DNA from: Diplosphaera chodatii
Lineage: Eukaryota; Chlorophyta; Trebouxiophyceae; Prasiolales; Stichococcaceae
DNA length: 64,000 nt
NCBI GenBank assembly: GCA_032358165.1
Contig: JAALGY010000038.1
Location: forward strand, 2,356,001 to 2,420,000
Reading direction: 5' to 3'
Shown one piece after another: positions 45,842 to 57,500 of this stretch. The notes below the pieces were generated by a model, which did not search any database, had not been told where the DNA came from, and saw only the letters and a program-made list of their open reading frames with translations. Made by a program: the position numbers and the translations under genes. Each line of letters starts with the position of its first letter. Within the stretch, counting starts at the first letter, position 1.

Positions 45842-48800
45842 ATGCAGCTGCGTTGCGGGTCGCTTGGCGGCCTCCAGGTCTTATCCAGTTGCAAGTCACA
45901 TGATGACTGACATCTGACAGGGTCTGGAATCCTGTGTGCTGAGCTCCGCTACTTGAGCTGGGATGTGATCCTCCCTGCTGACGTTGCCCGATGCATTTCT
46001 GCCTGAGCGTCAGTGTTGGTGACTGCAGGGCCAACGTGGCAGCTTGGCAGCGCCTCGGGTGCTTGGAGCGGGCCCATGCTCAGCTCGGCACCGCGGTCAT
46101 GCCGCAGTCATCAGGGCCGCAGCCACGGTGTCTGCGCCAGAGCGGCCGCCGGTGCAGCCGATGCCGCGACCGCTCGTGTCCACCCTGCACCAGATCCCCT
46201 TTGACAGAGAGAGCCTGCCGTCGCTAGGTGCACTTCAGCAAATAAGTGCCTCTTTTATGACATTTGATGGCGCATGTGTGTGTGCGCATGTATGCCCAGC
46301 ATTGCAGCAGAGGCGGAGCCTGCATGGTAGACCAACGTCCTGATGGCCGTCGCATGTCGTGCATGCAGCGGACCCTAGCCACTTCAGGGACGCAGAGCAG
46401 CAGTTCCTGCAGCTGCTGCGGACGCCCAACCTGGACAAGCAGTTCAGGTGCACTGTCTGCATGTTTGGTCAGCTGTGCCTGATGCACACGCCCTTGTGGA
46501 ACTGGGTTGATTGTGTGCCATTGGCTGACAGCTGTCGGCGCACCGCGCAAAGCAAATCGCGCAAGTGAGCTCGCATCTGCTGCAGGGATGACCCCGAACT
46601 GCAGCAGGCAGCCACAGCGCTGGAGGCAGCCATCGACGAGGCCATTGACATCGCATATGCGACGCCGCAGCAGGCACACTCAGGTCGGCATGCTGTGAGC
46701 ACAGCCTCTGTTTTCCTCCGCCTTGTGCCAACTTTCAGTCAGTTGCACTGAGCATCTTCTGGGCTCCTGGCACTGGCTGATGGAAGGTAAAAGATTGAAA
46801 CTCTTTCAAGAACTTGCTTCTCAACGGTGCAGAGGCCCACAGCGAGGCGGCGGTCTCCGCCGCCCACATGTTCCTGCAGCGCACCCTGTACCGCATCAAC
46901 CGCCTCGCGTTCTTCTGGTGCGAACTTGCTGCACTGCCCAGCTCACCGGCCCACCTTCACTGTCGCGTGCAACGATGTGCATGCATAGGTGGTCATAAGC
47001 TTGCCGATCCGGTTGTACTCCGTAACAACAGCCGACCAGCCTCCCCTGACCTCTCCACAGGTTCGACGACCTGGAGAACTACAGCAACGACCGCAGCATC
47101 TACCTGGCGCAGCTGCGGGACCGCATCGAGGAGCCGTGGCAGGCGTGGGAGCTGTCGCACATGCCCGTCGCCGAGTACAAGCAGCTGTCGCCGGAGCAGG
47201 TGATCACGGTGCCCCAAGGCCTGAGCACGTATCGCCCCACCTCGAGAGCGTCACTGCTGAGCAGCAACAGCGCGTGCTAACCAAGCTGGTGTGAGGAAGC
47301 CCCACTGTCCGTCGAGATTGCTGTTGCCAGTGCGACAACAACACCTGCTACAGCTCATTGCTGACGGTCCGCCTGTCCCCACCCTGCAGATCAAGCAGCG
47401 GCTGCAGGAGGGGTACAAGGTGGACGTGGACCCGCCGCTGTCCGACGGCGCGCGCTACATGCGGGAGGACATGTCCCTGCAGGGCTACCGGCACCTCCTA
47501 GCCGTCGGTGCGCCGGGATGCACATCAACTGCTGCTTTGCACTGCGTACCCGCACCACATATAATGTGTGATAGCTTCATGTCACGAAAGCCGCTGTACC
47601 TTGGCCGCTGTCAAGCTGTCTGTCTACATTTATGACAGCAACACACATCCGGTAGCAACAGTTGATCGTGTGCTGCTGCTCACACTGCGGTCCTGGATGT
47701 TTGCAGCGTCTGTGGACGGCCTGGTTGAGGCCAGCCGCCAGAGCCGCGTGTGCGCCGGCGCCGCCAACGACATCGCCTGCATGATCTTCCGGGTGCTCAT
47801 GGAGGTGAGGCTGGAGGCTGCTGTCCCACTGGAACTGGTGATGGCATGTACTGACCTGCGCATTGGATTCTTTGTAGCTTGCCAGTCAGCAGCTCGGTCC
47901 CTGTCTGAATAAACATTTGCCTCTTGGGTCCAGGCGCGCCTAAAAGGCGCGCACACTGCGACTTCTTGATCAGTCGACTGAACTGCTGTGTTGCATGTGC
48001 AGGAGTATGGCACGGGGCGGTACAACAAGAAGCACTCCACGTTCTTCGCGCAGATGATGCAGGAGCTGGGCCTGCGGCGGGAGGTGGAGTGGTGCGTCCC
48101 TGCAGATCAAGCCATGTCAGCTGTATGTACGAAAGCTGGTGTCCTGGCTAACTGTGTTGACTTGTGTCAGTCGAAAGCCTTTCCCAAATTTTGCAACCTC
48201 TTGTCGGCGCCAACCATCTGTACATGGCCTGCCCTCATCAACCCAAACTGCGATGTGCAGGTACTTCGACCTGGTGCCGTGGCAGAGCCTGGCGTCCATG
48301 AACCAGAACTTCATCCTGACAGAGCGGCGGCGGCACTACCTGCGCTATGCCGGCGGCCTGTGCTACTTCGAGGTGTGCTGCCTGCACTGTGGTTCACATC
48401 TGATACCGATCACAGTGCATCCCCTGCTTCTGTGGCGTGCCTTGTGCCAGACGTGTCCCCATTGGTGGGCAAGGCAGTGGCACGCTCACCTGCAGCATGG
48501 TATGCAGGATTTGCCGAGGGATGTATGCATGGAGACTACATCTGCATGCGACAGGTGGCGGGCCCGGCGATCTACCGCACCTACCTGGCGGCGGCGCAGC
48601 GACTGGATCTGAGCAAGGAGTCCAGCGGCTACTGGGAGCTGCACATCACGGAGGACGAGCGCCACGGGCGCCAGATGGTGGAGGACGTGGCGCTGCCGCT
48701 GGTCGACAGGTGCGCGCAGTGTGAGTGATGCATGTTGTGAGACGGTCGTGTTCAGGTGCCACTTGCTGAGTCTCATGCAAGACCTTGCGCTGCTGTGCAG

Positions 48801-49059
48801 CCTGGGTACAGCCGTTTTTGCACTCTGTTCCGATAGTATGTTGTGAATTTTTGGGGCCACAGTGTTGTGAGCCTCCATGCATATCCTCATGTAAAGGATA
48901 ATGTCTGGCACTCTGTTGCGCAGGTATCCCGACAACGCCTGGGAGGTGCTGCTGGGCTACGACCAGGAGAAGTTCCAGGGCGCTCGCGCCGGCGAGGCGC
49001 TCGTCAAGGACCTGAAGGCTGTCGACAACATGGGCCGCACGCCTGCCGATGACATCTGA
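45842..49059 (+). CDS. Heme-oxygenase-like iron-containing redox protein (PF14518-type), plastid
   Basis: The C-terminal half has the pattern of the Haem_oxygenas_2 / HDO (heme-oxygenase-like diiron oxidase) family. It contains EYGTGRYNKKHSTFFAQMMQ and ELGL (Glu and His ligand candidates, 48001-48090), FDLVPWQSLASMNQNFIL and RRRHYLRYAGGLCYFE (second Glu), and YWELHITEDERHGRQMVEDV, whose H..D..H (i, i+4, i+7) matches the third helix ligand set; then YPDNAWEVLLGYDQEKF and TGA at 49057. Upstream exons encode a helical domain (FDDLENYSNDRSIYLAQLRD, REDMSLQGYRHLLAV). A predicted start at 45842 gives MQLRCGSLGGLQ, which splices in phase to a Ser/Arg/Ala-rich transit peptide (46029-). Exons lie near 46029-46229, 46371-46446, 46585-46684, 46810-46917, 47061-47199, 47389-47506, 47704-47803, 48001-48090, 48259-48372, 48555-48709 and 48923-49059. 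The reaction is unknown; relatives oxidise or decarboxylate small substrates. The first exon is the weak point. Confidence 0.7.
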
Positions 49060-49587
49060 GCCGTCAGCATGGCGACACATACAGCAGCCAAGCGCATTGT
49101 TTTGGCAAACTGGGAACTCGCAGCCGTCCGGCAGCTGAACTTGCTTCAAACCCAAACATTTTGGGGCACCCTCATCATCCTTCCGGGATTAGGCCGGAGA
49201 CTGCAATTGGTCGGTGTTTTGGCATCAGCTGCCGCTGCAAACTTGCCTGGCGGCACTTGAGCCACGTGTACTTCAGGGTCATGTGTCCAAGGACGCCACC
49301 AGAGCACGGCGTATGCAAGCCCGTGTCAACATATATACACGACAGGTTTTGTCGCACATCATGGTAGTGCACAGCATTTGCGCAATGAGCATGCTGCCGC
49401 CGTCCTGACTGTCCATCCTAATGTGCTGACATGCAACGATTCGCAGCGTGAGTTAACGACAGCTGTATGCAAGCTGACTCAAAGCTAGTCGATGACCTTT
49501 TGTTAACATCAGTCGCGCAACAGACACGCGGACACTTCAATCAGCTTCGGTCGGGCAACACTTCGTTCAGCTCGACAGGTGTTCAGC
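49060..49587. other. Intergenic region between tandem genes
   Basis: This is the 3' UTR of the heme-oxygenase-like gene and the promoter of the GH5 gene. No exons were seen. The motif CATATATAC near 49331 might be a TATA element but is 250 bp from the ATG. Confidence 0.35.
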
Positions 49588-52500
49588 ATGCACATAGCTG
49601 CAGTTGCGCTGCTGTCAGTTTTGGTTGGCACGGTGGTCAGTGCCGACAGTGCTTCCAAACAGACCAGCTCCAACGGCTCTGCAACGGCTGCTGTCAAGCC
49701 AGAACAGCCGCTCATCGTCGTCAGTCTACTGCCTGCTGTAGAGCGGCAGCCGCCTGCTGTGGCACCGCTGGCCGTGCAGGCGCTGAGGTGCGCAGCGCAG
49801 CAGCAGCAGCCTGCGCCCTTGACTGCTGACAGTGCAGCAACAGATGCTTCTCCAACAGCGCCTGACGTGCACCAGGCGCTGTCATCAGCCACAGACACGT
49901 TGCAGAAGGCTGTGGCGGACGGTGCGGTCTGCAATGCGCTGACAGCTGTCCATGTGGCAGTCTCTTGATCTTCACACCATATTCTGGCAAGCTACCTAGG
50001 TTCACAATCAGTGGAGAACCTTTGCATGTGTGTGATGCAGCTGCTGCAGAGCAGCCGGGTCTCATGCTTATCAACGGCACACTGACATCCCCAGACAGTC
50101 TGTTGGCACTCCTGGACAGCCCCAGCGCCCAGGTGGTCTCTCTACCTGATGCATACTGTCACCTGACCTGCTTATATGTGAGGGAAAAGTCAGGCACACG
50201 AAGGCAGGTCAATACCATTGCATTCCTAGCCTTCAATCTTTAGGTGCTGCTGAACTGGCCTGCGCCCAGTCAAACGGCTGTGCTCACATCAGCCGCCGCA
50301 GCAGCACGACTGGGGCGGTACACGCTGCTGAATGCGAGCAGCATTGACTGCAACGTCAGCAAAGCAGCAACTTCAGGGCCGCGTGCCATGAGTGAGCTGC
50401 ACAGTCCCATGTATCCAGCCAGATGCAACGTTCCTATTCTGTAGACCTGTTGTGCGCCACCTGCGCACTCAAGCAATATGTGAATGACTGAGTAGCCATC
50501 ACGCTTGCTGCAACACGTGATGTTGCAGCTGAAGGCCTGAAAACCGCTCCAGCCTGACGCAATGCCATCAGGCGGCAGCAATGTCAGCCTGGCAGACTCG
50601 GCAGCAGGACCTGGAAGCTTGCTGGTCCATGGCACCATATCTATGCTGGCACCAACGGCTGACAGCCAGGGTTTAACACCAACACAGCCGGCAACGGGCT
50701 TTGTACGAGCAGCCGGCACAGCCTTTCAGCTGCCTGACGGCAGCCCCTTCTATTTCCAGGTGCCATTTGGCAGTTCGCTGTCGGGGTCCACCAGCATCAT
50801 CAAGCGCAGAGACACGAGACATTGCAGAGAAAAGAACAGCAGGACACCATGCACATCGTGCAGCAACCGCCTCGAAGCTGCAGCCGCACATCAAGTCGGG
50901 TGGCTGCTGAGCTGGCTGCCTTGCTGCTCTGCAGGGCACCAACATCTACAACCTGCTGATGCACTCTGAGTGTTCGGAGGAGTCCATTCGTGGCACGCTG
51001 CTTGAGCAGTGGGCCAATGGGATCAAGGTGCAGGGCCGCCCGTTGATAATACTACCACCAAACCTGTGCATTCCTCCTGCCAGTGTGGGTCAGCTGTTCG
51101 CCCTGCCTGTCGCCCAAAGCGTCTGATCAATTCGGCGACCTCAAGTGCCTGTGTGGCAGGTTGTGCGAGCTTTCGGGTTCTACAATGGGCACTACAATGG
51201 CGTCAAGCCACCACTCCAGGATCCTGTTGGTGTGTTCCATGAGCTGCCGCTGCAAAGGCGCGCTCGTCAATGGATGCTCGCCTTCGTGTGCAGGCCATCA
51301 CCATGTTGCATCTGGATGATGTCACACTACCGTGCTGAGATACACTTCTGCACGCACATTGGGCAGGTATGACTTCGTTTTGGCTACAGCCGCCGAAATT
51401 GGCATGCGTCTCATACTGCTGTTGGTGAGCGCCCAATTGTCAATGCCCGGGTGGTGATGCTCTATATGCACACAGCAAAGTGACGATGCGACTGTGCTGC
51501 AGCATGCCGCCACTACAAAACCAGGCCTGCTTACTCTGGCACACCTGTCCTTTTATTGCATCTCATTGCTTCACATCAGAGCCGCATTCATAAACTCGAA
51601 AAGATCTGTGCAGCTCAACTACTGGCGGGACAACGGCGGCCTTGATTACTATGTCAAGGCGACGCTGGGGGCGGGGCACGACCCCGAGGAAGTTTTCCTG
51701 CATGATGCGCCTCAGGCGGCCTTTCGGCGCTGGGTGCGTGATGTGTTCTGTGGCTGTGAGCACTGAGGTGGCGACAAGTGGCTTGTTATCGTCCTGCTTC
51801 GTACCGATTGTCAGATGGTCGGCTGCCTGACACACTCAAAAACTGCAAAAACAATATTAGCAAGTAGGGTACAGTCGCCGCTACCATTCTGCGCAGGTTC
51901 ACATGCTTGCCAATCGACGAAACACAGTCAACGGCCGGCTGTACAAAGAAGAGCCAGCAATACTGGCATTTGAGGTGAGTGGAGCCACACAGCTTTCAGT
52001 GCTCTCGCCATCATCAGCTGCAGTGCTGTGCGGCCTGCGCCAGTGCATGTGCATACTGCGCCTAGTCACAGGTGCTGTGACGAACACAGATATGTAACGA
52101 GTGTCACACCAGCTACAACTGGGAGCGGCAGCGGCACCTGCAGCCAGGCAGCCTCGTGTACAACTTCACAGTGTGCCAATGCCGCTGTGCTGTGATGGTG
52201 TACATGTATGTCCTGACCCTGTCTGCTGCTGCGTGAACATCCCCACAGACTAGGTGCATGCTGTCATCCGGGCTGCTGTCACGCAGGCCGCAACTGCAGC
52301 GTTCATGAAACATGAGCTGGGCATGCAACAGATGATCACAACAGGCTCCACGGTGAGTGGCCTGTAAGCTATCGACTCGTCAGCAGCCAAGCTCATATCA
52401 TGCACACACAATGCATGTGAAGCAAATTACAGGATAGTGCTGGCTGTGATGTATGGATGAGACTGGCAGGCTATCTGTTATAATTGTGGCGTGTGCATTC

Positions 52501-53935
52501 CAGTCAAGGATCAGTTGAAGCAAGCTCCGAAAGTTCGATGATGAGCATCAGAAGCGCTGCAGGGCTTCAGGGCGAGGGGTCCATATGACCTAGACGCCGA
52601 CGTGTCGCCGCCCTGGAACAGCTGGCAGCAGGACGGCAGCATGGGTGCGGCCGGCTCTGTCGTCAGCTGTTTCCGGAAACCGCATGGACACACGGTTGTG
52701 CTTTGCCGCCATCGGCAAGTTTTTACATTGTTGTAGCTGAAAGGCTTTTGGGGTACCTCAGAGGGCGATGGTGTGCTTGCAGCAAAGCAACATGATGACG
52801 CAGAATGTGCACCATGCGACTGCAGGCGAGGACTTCGTCCGCGGCCTGGGCATACCGGACATCGAGTTTCACACCATACATGTGCGCTGCTCTGCGCATC
52901 GACATGCTTCACACTCTCAGCCACTGCACGCTCCTGTCGCCAGCTCACCGTGTTGTGTGCTGGCAATGTGCCCATCGTCGTCCAATAATGAAAGATGCAA
53001 GTAACCCTGCTGTAGGTGCCCCATGCGCCCCGCTCTCGTGCATTGACAGGAGGTCCAGCAACGCATAAGCACGCCCACTCTGCAGGTGTTTCCCCAGAAC
53101 TGGGGCGCCAAGGCACAGGACGACGTCTGGTTCCGGGCCAACTACATCGGCAGCCGCGCCAACCTGACGCACCAGCTCGCCGGCAAGCCCATCGTGCTGG
53201 AGGAGGCTGGGGTGCAGGACACCTGGGCTGATCGTGACCGGGTGCACCCTTGTTTGGATGACGGCCCACACCATTCTGTTGTGGTCAGCTGTGAGTCACA
53301 TGGGCATCAGCTTGACATCTTGTACACCATGTACATGCCTGCCTCTCCACACTCACATGGACATGGTGCAACAATGACATGGACACAGCAATGCGCTTTT
53401 GTCCTGACGTCGACATGCCAAGGCGTGCTGCCGCAGGTACTGCGCTCGCACTTCCAGGCGGCCAACGATGCCGGGTATGCAGGCACCATGGTGTGGGCGC
53501 TGTACGGACACACCGTCGAGGCCAACCTGCTGAACGGCGGCACCACCCCCGACTTCAAGCCAGAGAGGTGCGGCGTGATGCAGCGGGTGCTTACCATCAG
53601 GGGTTGCAAATCATCTAGATGCATGCTGGCAAGCTGCTGGCGGCGTCACTCTGCAGGGCAGCTGCTCAAACTAGAATCGGGCTGCAGGCTGCACTTGTCA
53701 CGGCAGAGCACGCTGTGCAGGTACAACTTCCTGTGGGGGCAGCAGGGGTCGCGGGCCGTCAGTGAGCAGGCCGCCATCATGAATGCAAAGGTGTGCCAAT
53801 GTTGCTGCCACAGGCATAATGTGCACGCGTTGGTGCATGCCTTTAGTGCTCAAGTTGCATGTGCAGCTGAGTAAACAACATGCACAGCAACGATTACAGA
53901 CTCTACATATATATGCGCAGGGTGCAGCCAACTGA
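49588..53935 (+). CDS. Secreted GH5 (mannan endo-1,4-beta-mannosidase-like) glycoside hydrolase
   Basis: The ATG at 49588 gives a signal peptide, MHIAAVALLSVLVGTVVSA, then a Ser/Ala/Thr-rich N-terminal region unusual for the family. The GH5 core starts FVRAAGTAFQLPDGSPFYFQ, GTNIYNLLMHSECSEESIRG (50700-51000) and KVVRAFGFYNGHYNG (family RTWAF.DG). YDFVLATAAEIGMRLILLLV and LNYWRDNGGLDYYVKA come next. VHMLANRRNTVNGRLYKEEP and AILAFE (51897-51975) align with the family block that should lead into W-E-x-M-NEP. Later IEFHTIHVFPQNWG and KPIVLEEAG (the nucleophile Glu, 53190-53215) are followed by AGYAGTMVWALYGHTVEANL and YNFLWGQQGSRAVSEQAAIM. A phase-correct last exon gives GAAN and TGA at 53933. 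The exon carrying the acid/base NEP was not found. Mannan or wall glucan turnover is inferred. Confidence 0.7.
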
Positions 53936-54509
53936 AAGCTGCAGCATACGAAGTTAGGGGCGGGGAACACAATCAACGCATTCTGCATCGGAAACCTTGA
54001 CAGCTGTAGGTTAGCAAGGTCTGCTGGCAACACAGCGCAGTTGCAGGAAGGCCACGGGACTGTGCTTGAGTGGTAGTTGACGCACAGTATCATTAGGGTT
54101 GTTACATGGTACTGTATTACCTTAGGCACACATGGAATGGCACGGAGCCAGCAACACACTGACGTTGCGTAAGTATTGGTTTCGCTTTTACGCACCGAAG
54201 GCGGACAGAAGAGTCATATGTCAATGGTGACTGGCTCCATCAGGTAGACAACAGGCAGAGCCATGACCGGCAGCTGCAGGCCACACGTATTGGACATGCA
54301 TTTGTTCATGCATGCTCTGCCTTGGCAGTCTCAGGGACTGGAGCAGCGAACAGAGCATCTGCAGGCATCCTTCAACCCTGACGACTGCCCTCACGTGCGC
54401 ACGTGAGGGGATGCCGGGCTTCAGCATGATGACCTTGCCGACACATGACAAACTGCCCTCACACGCCAGGCTTGAGCATGATGACCCTGCCAGCGCATGA
54501 CAACTGCCC
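53936..54509. other. Convergent intergenic spacer with tail repeats and palindrome
   Basis: This is the 3' UTR region between the GH5 and TFIIF alpha genes. From about 54388 it holds a 22-bp perfect palindrome and tandem copies of the TFIIF alpha C-terminal coding sequence (separate entries). No complete exons were seen. Confidence 0.5.
54388..54409. repeat. 22-bp perfect palindrome containing two CACGTG boxes' halves
   Basis: CCCTCACGTGCGCACGTGAGGG reads the same on both strands without a spacer. It includes CACGTG on each side of the centre and sits about 100 bp past the TFIIF alpha stop. Confidence 0.9.
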
Positions 54510-54545
54510 TCAGACGCCGGGCTTGAGCATGATGACCTTGCCGGC
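54413..54545 (-). repeat. 51-52 bp tandem repeat copying the TFIIF alpha C-terminus
   Basis: Units start at 54413, 54465 and 54516. Read on the minus strand each encodes G(K/R)VIMLKPG; the unit at 54516 is the real C-terminus ending GKVIMLKPGV and the stop, and the other two lie beyond the stop. Copies differ at a few positions. Confidence 0.8.
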
Positions 54546-57500
54546 GCCCAGCGTGACCTCCCGGTGCACTGCCACCGCCTTAATGGTGGCGCCGAAGGCC
54601 TTGCGCTGCACATCGGTCGTGAGTCGCTTCTTGAAGCGGCGTGTGAGCTCGCCCATCGCCACGGGGCCGGCAGTCCGCAGCCACTCCACGATCTGTGCAG
54701 TTGAAACACGACGGAATGGTTATCAGCATGTGTTTGCAGGCTCGGTTGGCCATGCCTGCTCTCAGAAGTGGCTCACGCTGCCAGGGCTGGCAAAGGGGGG
54801 GCATGCAAATCAGTATGTCAAGCGGCTGCAGCGGCAGCAGCAGCAGCAGCAGCAGCAGGAGGTAGAGTATGGCACCTCTGCTTGTGTGGGAGGCCCTGAA
54901 GCTGCTGTAGTTGGCGAGGGTGTGGCGCCGGCTGGTGCCAGCGCGCCCTGGGCCGCCCCTGTAGCAACCCCCGAGCCCTTGGCCTGCAGGCAGCGAGGGA
55001 CCCTGGTAATGACTCGGTGAGTGTATCGCATCGTCTCTGCGGCAGCAGCCGCCACCCAGTTTATGCCGTGTCAATATCCCCCCTTACGCTACAAAGCAAT
55101 GTGCATCCTGCCGAGCGCTGCAACGATATGTGCCTTGCATGGACACAAATGCTGGCATGTGCACACAGCAAGGGTGCAGCGGTGCACACACACCTTCTTA
55201 GTTGAGGCCTGGTCGCCGATGTCCGCCTGCCCCTTCCGCTTGCCCCGCTGCGCGGGCACCGCCGGCTTCACGATCGCCGCGCCGCCGCCGGCCTTCGGCG
55301 CCACCGGCGGCTGCCTGACCGGCGCCTGGACGCGCAAGGGAGACTCCAATGTTTTCACGACACGGTCACTCATGAAACGCATTTGTGTCGTGGAGCGCTC
55401 AGGTCGCGCCACATGCCGTGCCAGCATGAATGCAGAGGCGATGTGCGTTGCTGCTGGCCGCGGGCCATGCTCCGAGCTGGCTGGTGAAGGTCAAGGCTTC
55501 ACATGTGAGAGATTGGGTGCCACGGCAGTGCAGTGCGGAGCTGCACCTGGCGCGCCGCCTCCTGCCGGGCCATGTTCTGCAGGAACTCCTCGTCGTCCTC
55601 GTCGTCCATCTCGTCATCCGCAAACCCTGCACCCGGCGCAGCACATGGCTCGACACGGTGCGGCTGAGCCGGAAGCTGATGGAGACATCGCGCAGCCCGC
55701 CCCTGAACCCTGCTGGCTGAGTGGATCGTGCAGGTGTGCCTTGATTGCGCAGCCAAACAAGCGGGCTGCACTCATGTTCTTGTGGGTTGCTGCACCTGGG
55801 GCGGGGGTGGCGCCGGGCGTCGGCGTCGCCTCCTCATCGCTGGGCTCCGCGTCGGAGGCGTCGTCCAGCCCCGTCTTCCGCAGCAGCTTCTGTGCGCGCA
55901 TGTGCAAGACCGCGTCAGCCTCTTGGCGTCGCCGCAGGTGCACCCGACCAATGCTGCTTTGGCACTCAACATGGGAGTCGGGAAGTTTGGCACATCACCG
56001 TTCCTGTCATCTGCTGCTGGCACGCGGTCAGAATTTGGTCTGCAGCACAAGATGAAATGACAGCTGGGTAGACCAACCTGCAGCTGGGCGCCGCTGCTGG
56101 ACAGCGGCTTGGGGGCGTCGCCGTCGCTGCTGCCGCTGAGCTGCGGGCCCTCCTCCTCCGAATCATCCCCCTGCCTGCGCAGCGCATAGCACATCTTTGA
56201 AAACCACCCGCACGGAGCAGTGCGACCACACTGAAGCAGCTGCGCGCCGCATGCCATCCTGTGTCCGGGCCACATGGGGCAGCGGCTGCCGGTGCGGATC
56301 GAATGCTGCTGGGTGATATGCTGTGCTGAACCGAACGCTGCTGGGTGGGTATGTTATGGAGGCTTCAGCATGCCTGCGGGGCGCGGGCATGTCGGCGTCC
56401 TCGTCCTTGCCCACCTCCAGGTGGTGAAACAGAATACCCTAATTCAGGAAGGAAGGTGCAGGGTGGGTATGCTGTGGGGGCTGTAGCCATGCCTGCGGGG
56501 CGCGGGCATGTCCGCGTCCTCGTCCTTGCCCATCTCCAGGTCGTCGTCCGCCCGGTCGTCCTCGTACTCCCAGTCCTCGCCCTGCGGGAATGCAGCAGAT
56601 GCGTTTCATCCGCTGGCAGGCAGCACGAGCAGGCTCCCGGGCTGTGCGGGCCTCCATGAGGCGGGCTTCCTGCTGCGCTCGACCGCGTGCATGCCTCAGA
56701 CCGCTCCCAGCGGATCTGGCCATGCCTTCTTCTGTCGTCCACTCCACTTGTTGGAGACGCATGCCCTTCACTCGATGGTGCCAGGGCAGGAACTCAGAGG
56801 AGCCTGTGCACTTGCACACCCTCTCGTTTCGTCTGCTGGCGGCGGGGCGGCGGCCCGCGGCCGGCTTCTGAGCGGCGCCCTGGCCGCCGCCGGCCTTGCC
56901 GTCCGCGGCGGCGGCCGCGGCGGCGGGGCTGCCCTTGGTGGTGAGCCGCCCCAGGGCGCCCTCCACATCGGAGTCCGCGGCGTCGCCCTCGCCGTCAGAG
57001 TCCCGCCCCCGGTCCCCGCCCGCCATCGCCTCCTCGTCGGCTGCAGGTCACGGCTGCTTCATTCAAAGCCAGTGGTTGGTCACACAGGACGACGCAGCAC
57101 TGGTTTTTACAGCCGCCACAGGCCGCTGACAGCCCACTGGCCCCGAGTTGCAGAGCTGCACTCACTGCATGGCGCAGCAGCTTAGAATGCAGCCTGTAAG
57201 GATGCAAGGACCCCCACCCGGGCCAGCGGCTGCTAGCTCTGCGAGGCGCGGCATGGCCTTGACCCCGTTGCCCGCCGCTCGGCTTGCCATGGCTGCTTCC
57301 GCCTCTTCCAGCGTCCTTCTGCCTCGCCTGATCAGGGAATGTGACTGAAAGTGAAGGACGCCCGGTCGGGCAGAGGCAATGACACAATGCACGGTGCAGT
57401 CAGCTCCGGTAGCTGTGGTCCTTCGTGTGCGAGAGACCTCAAGCCTGCTGTGCTTCACCTGGCCATGTGACGTGCCTGGAGAGCATTGACACGGCAGCTG

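Noticed and set aside
47936..47958. GGCGCGCC / GGCGCGC near-palindrome
   Set aside because: It is short, in an intron and GC-only, so easily explained by base composition.
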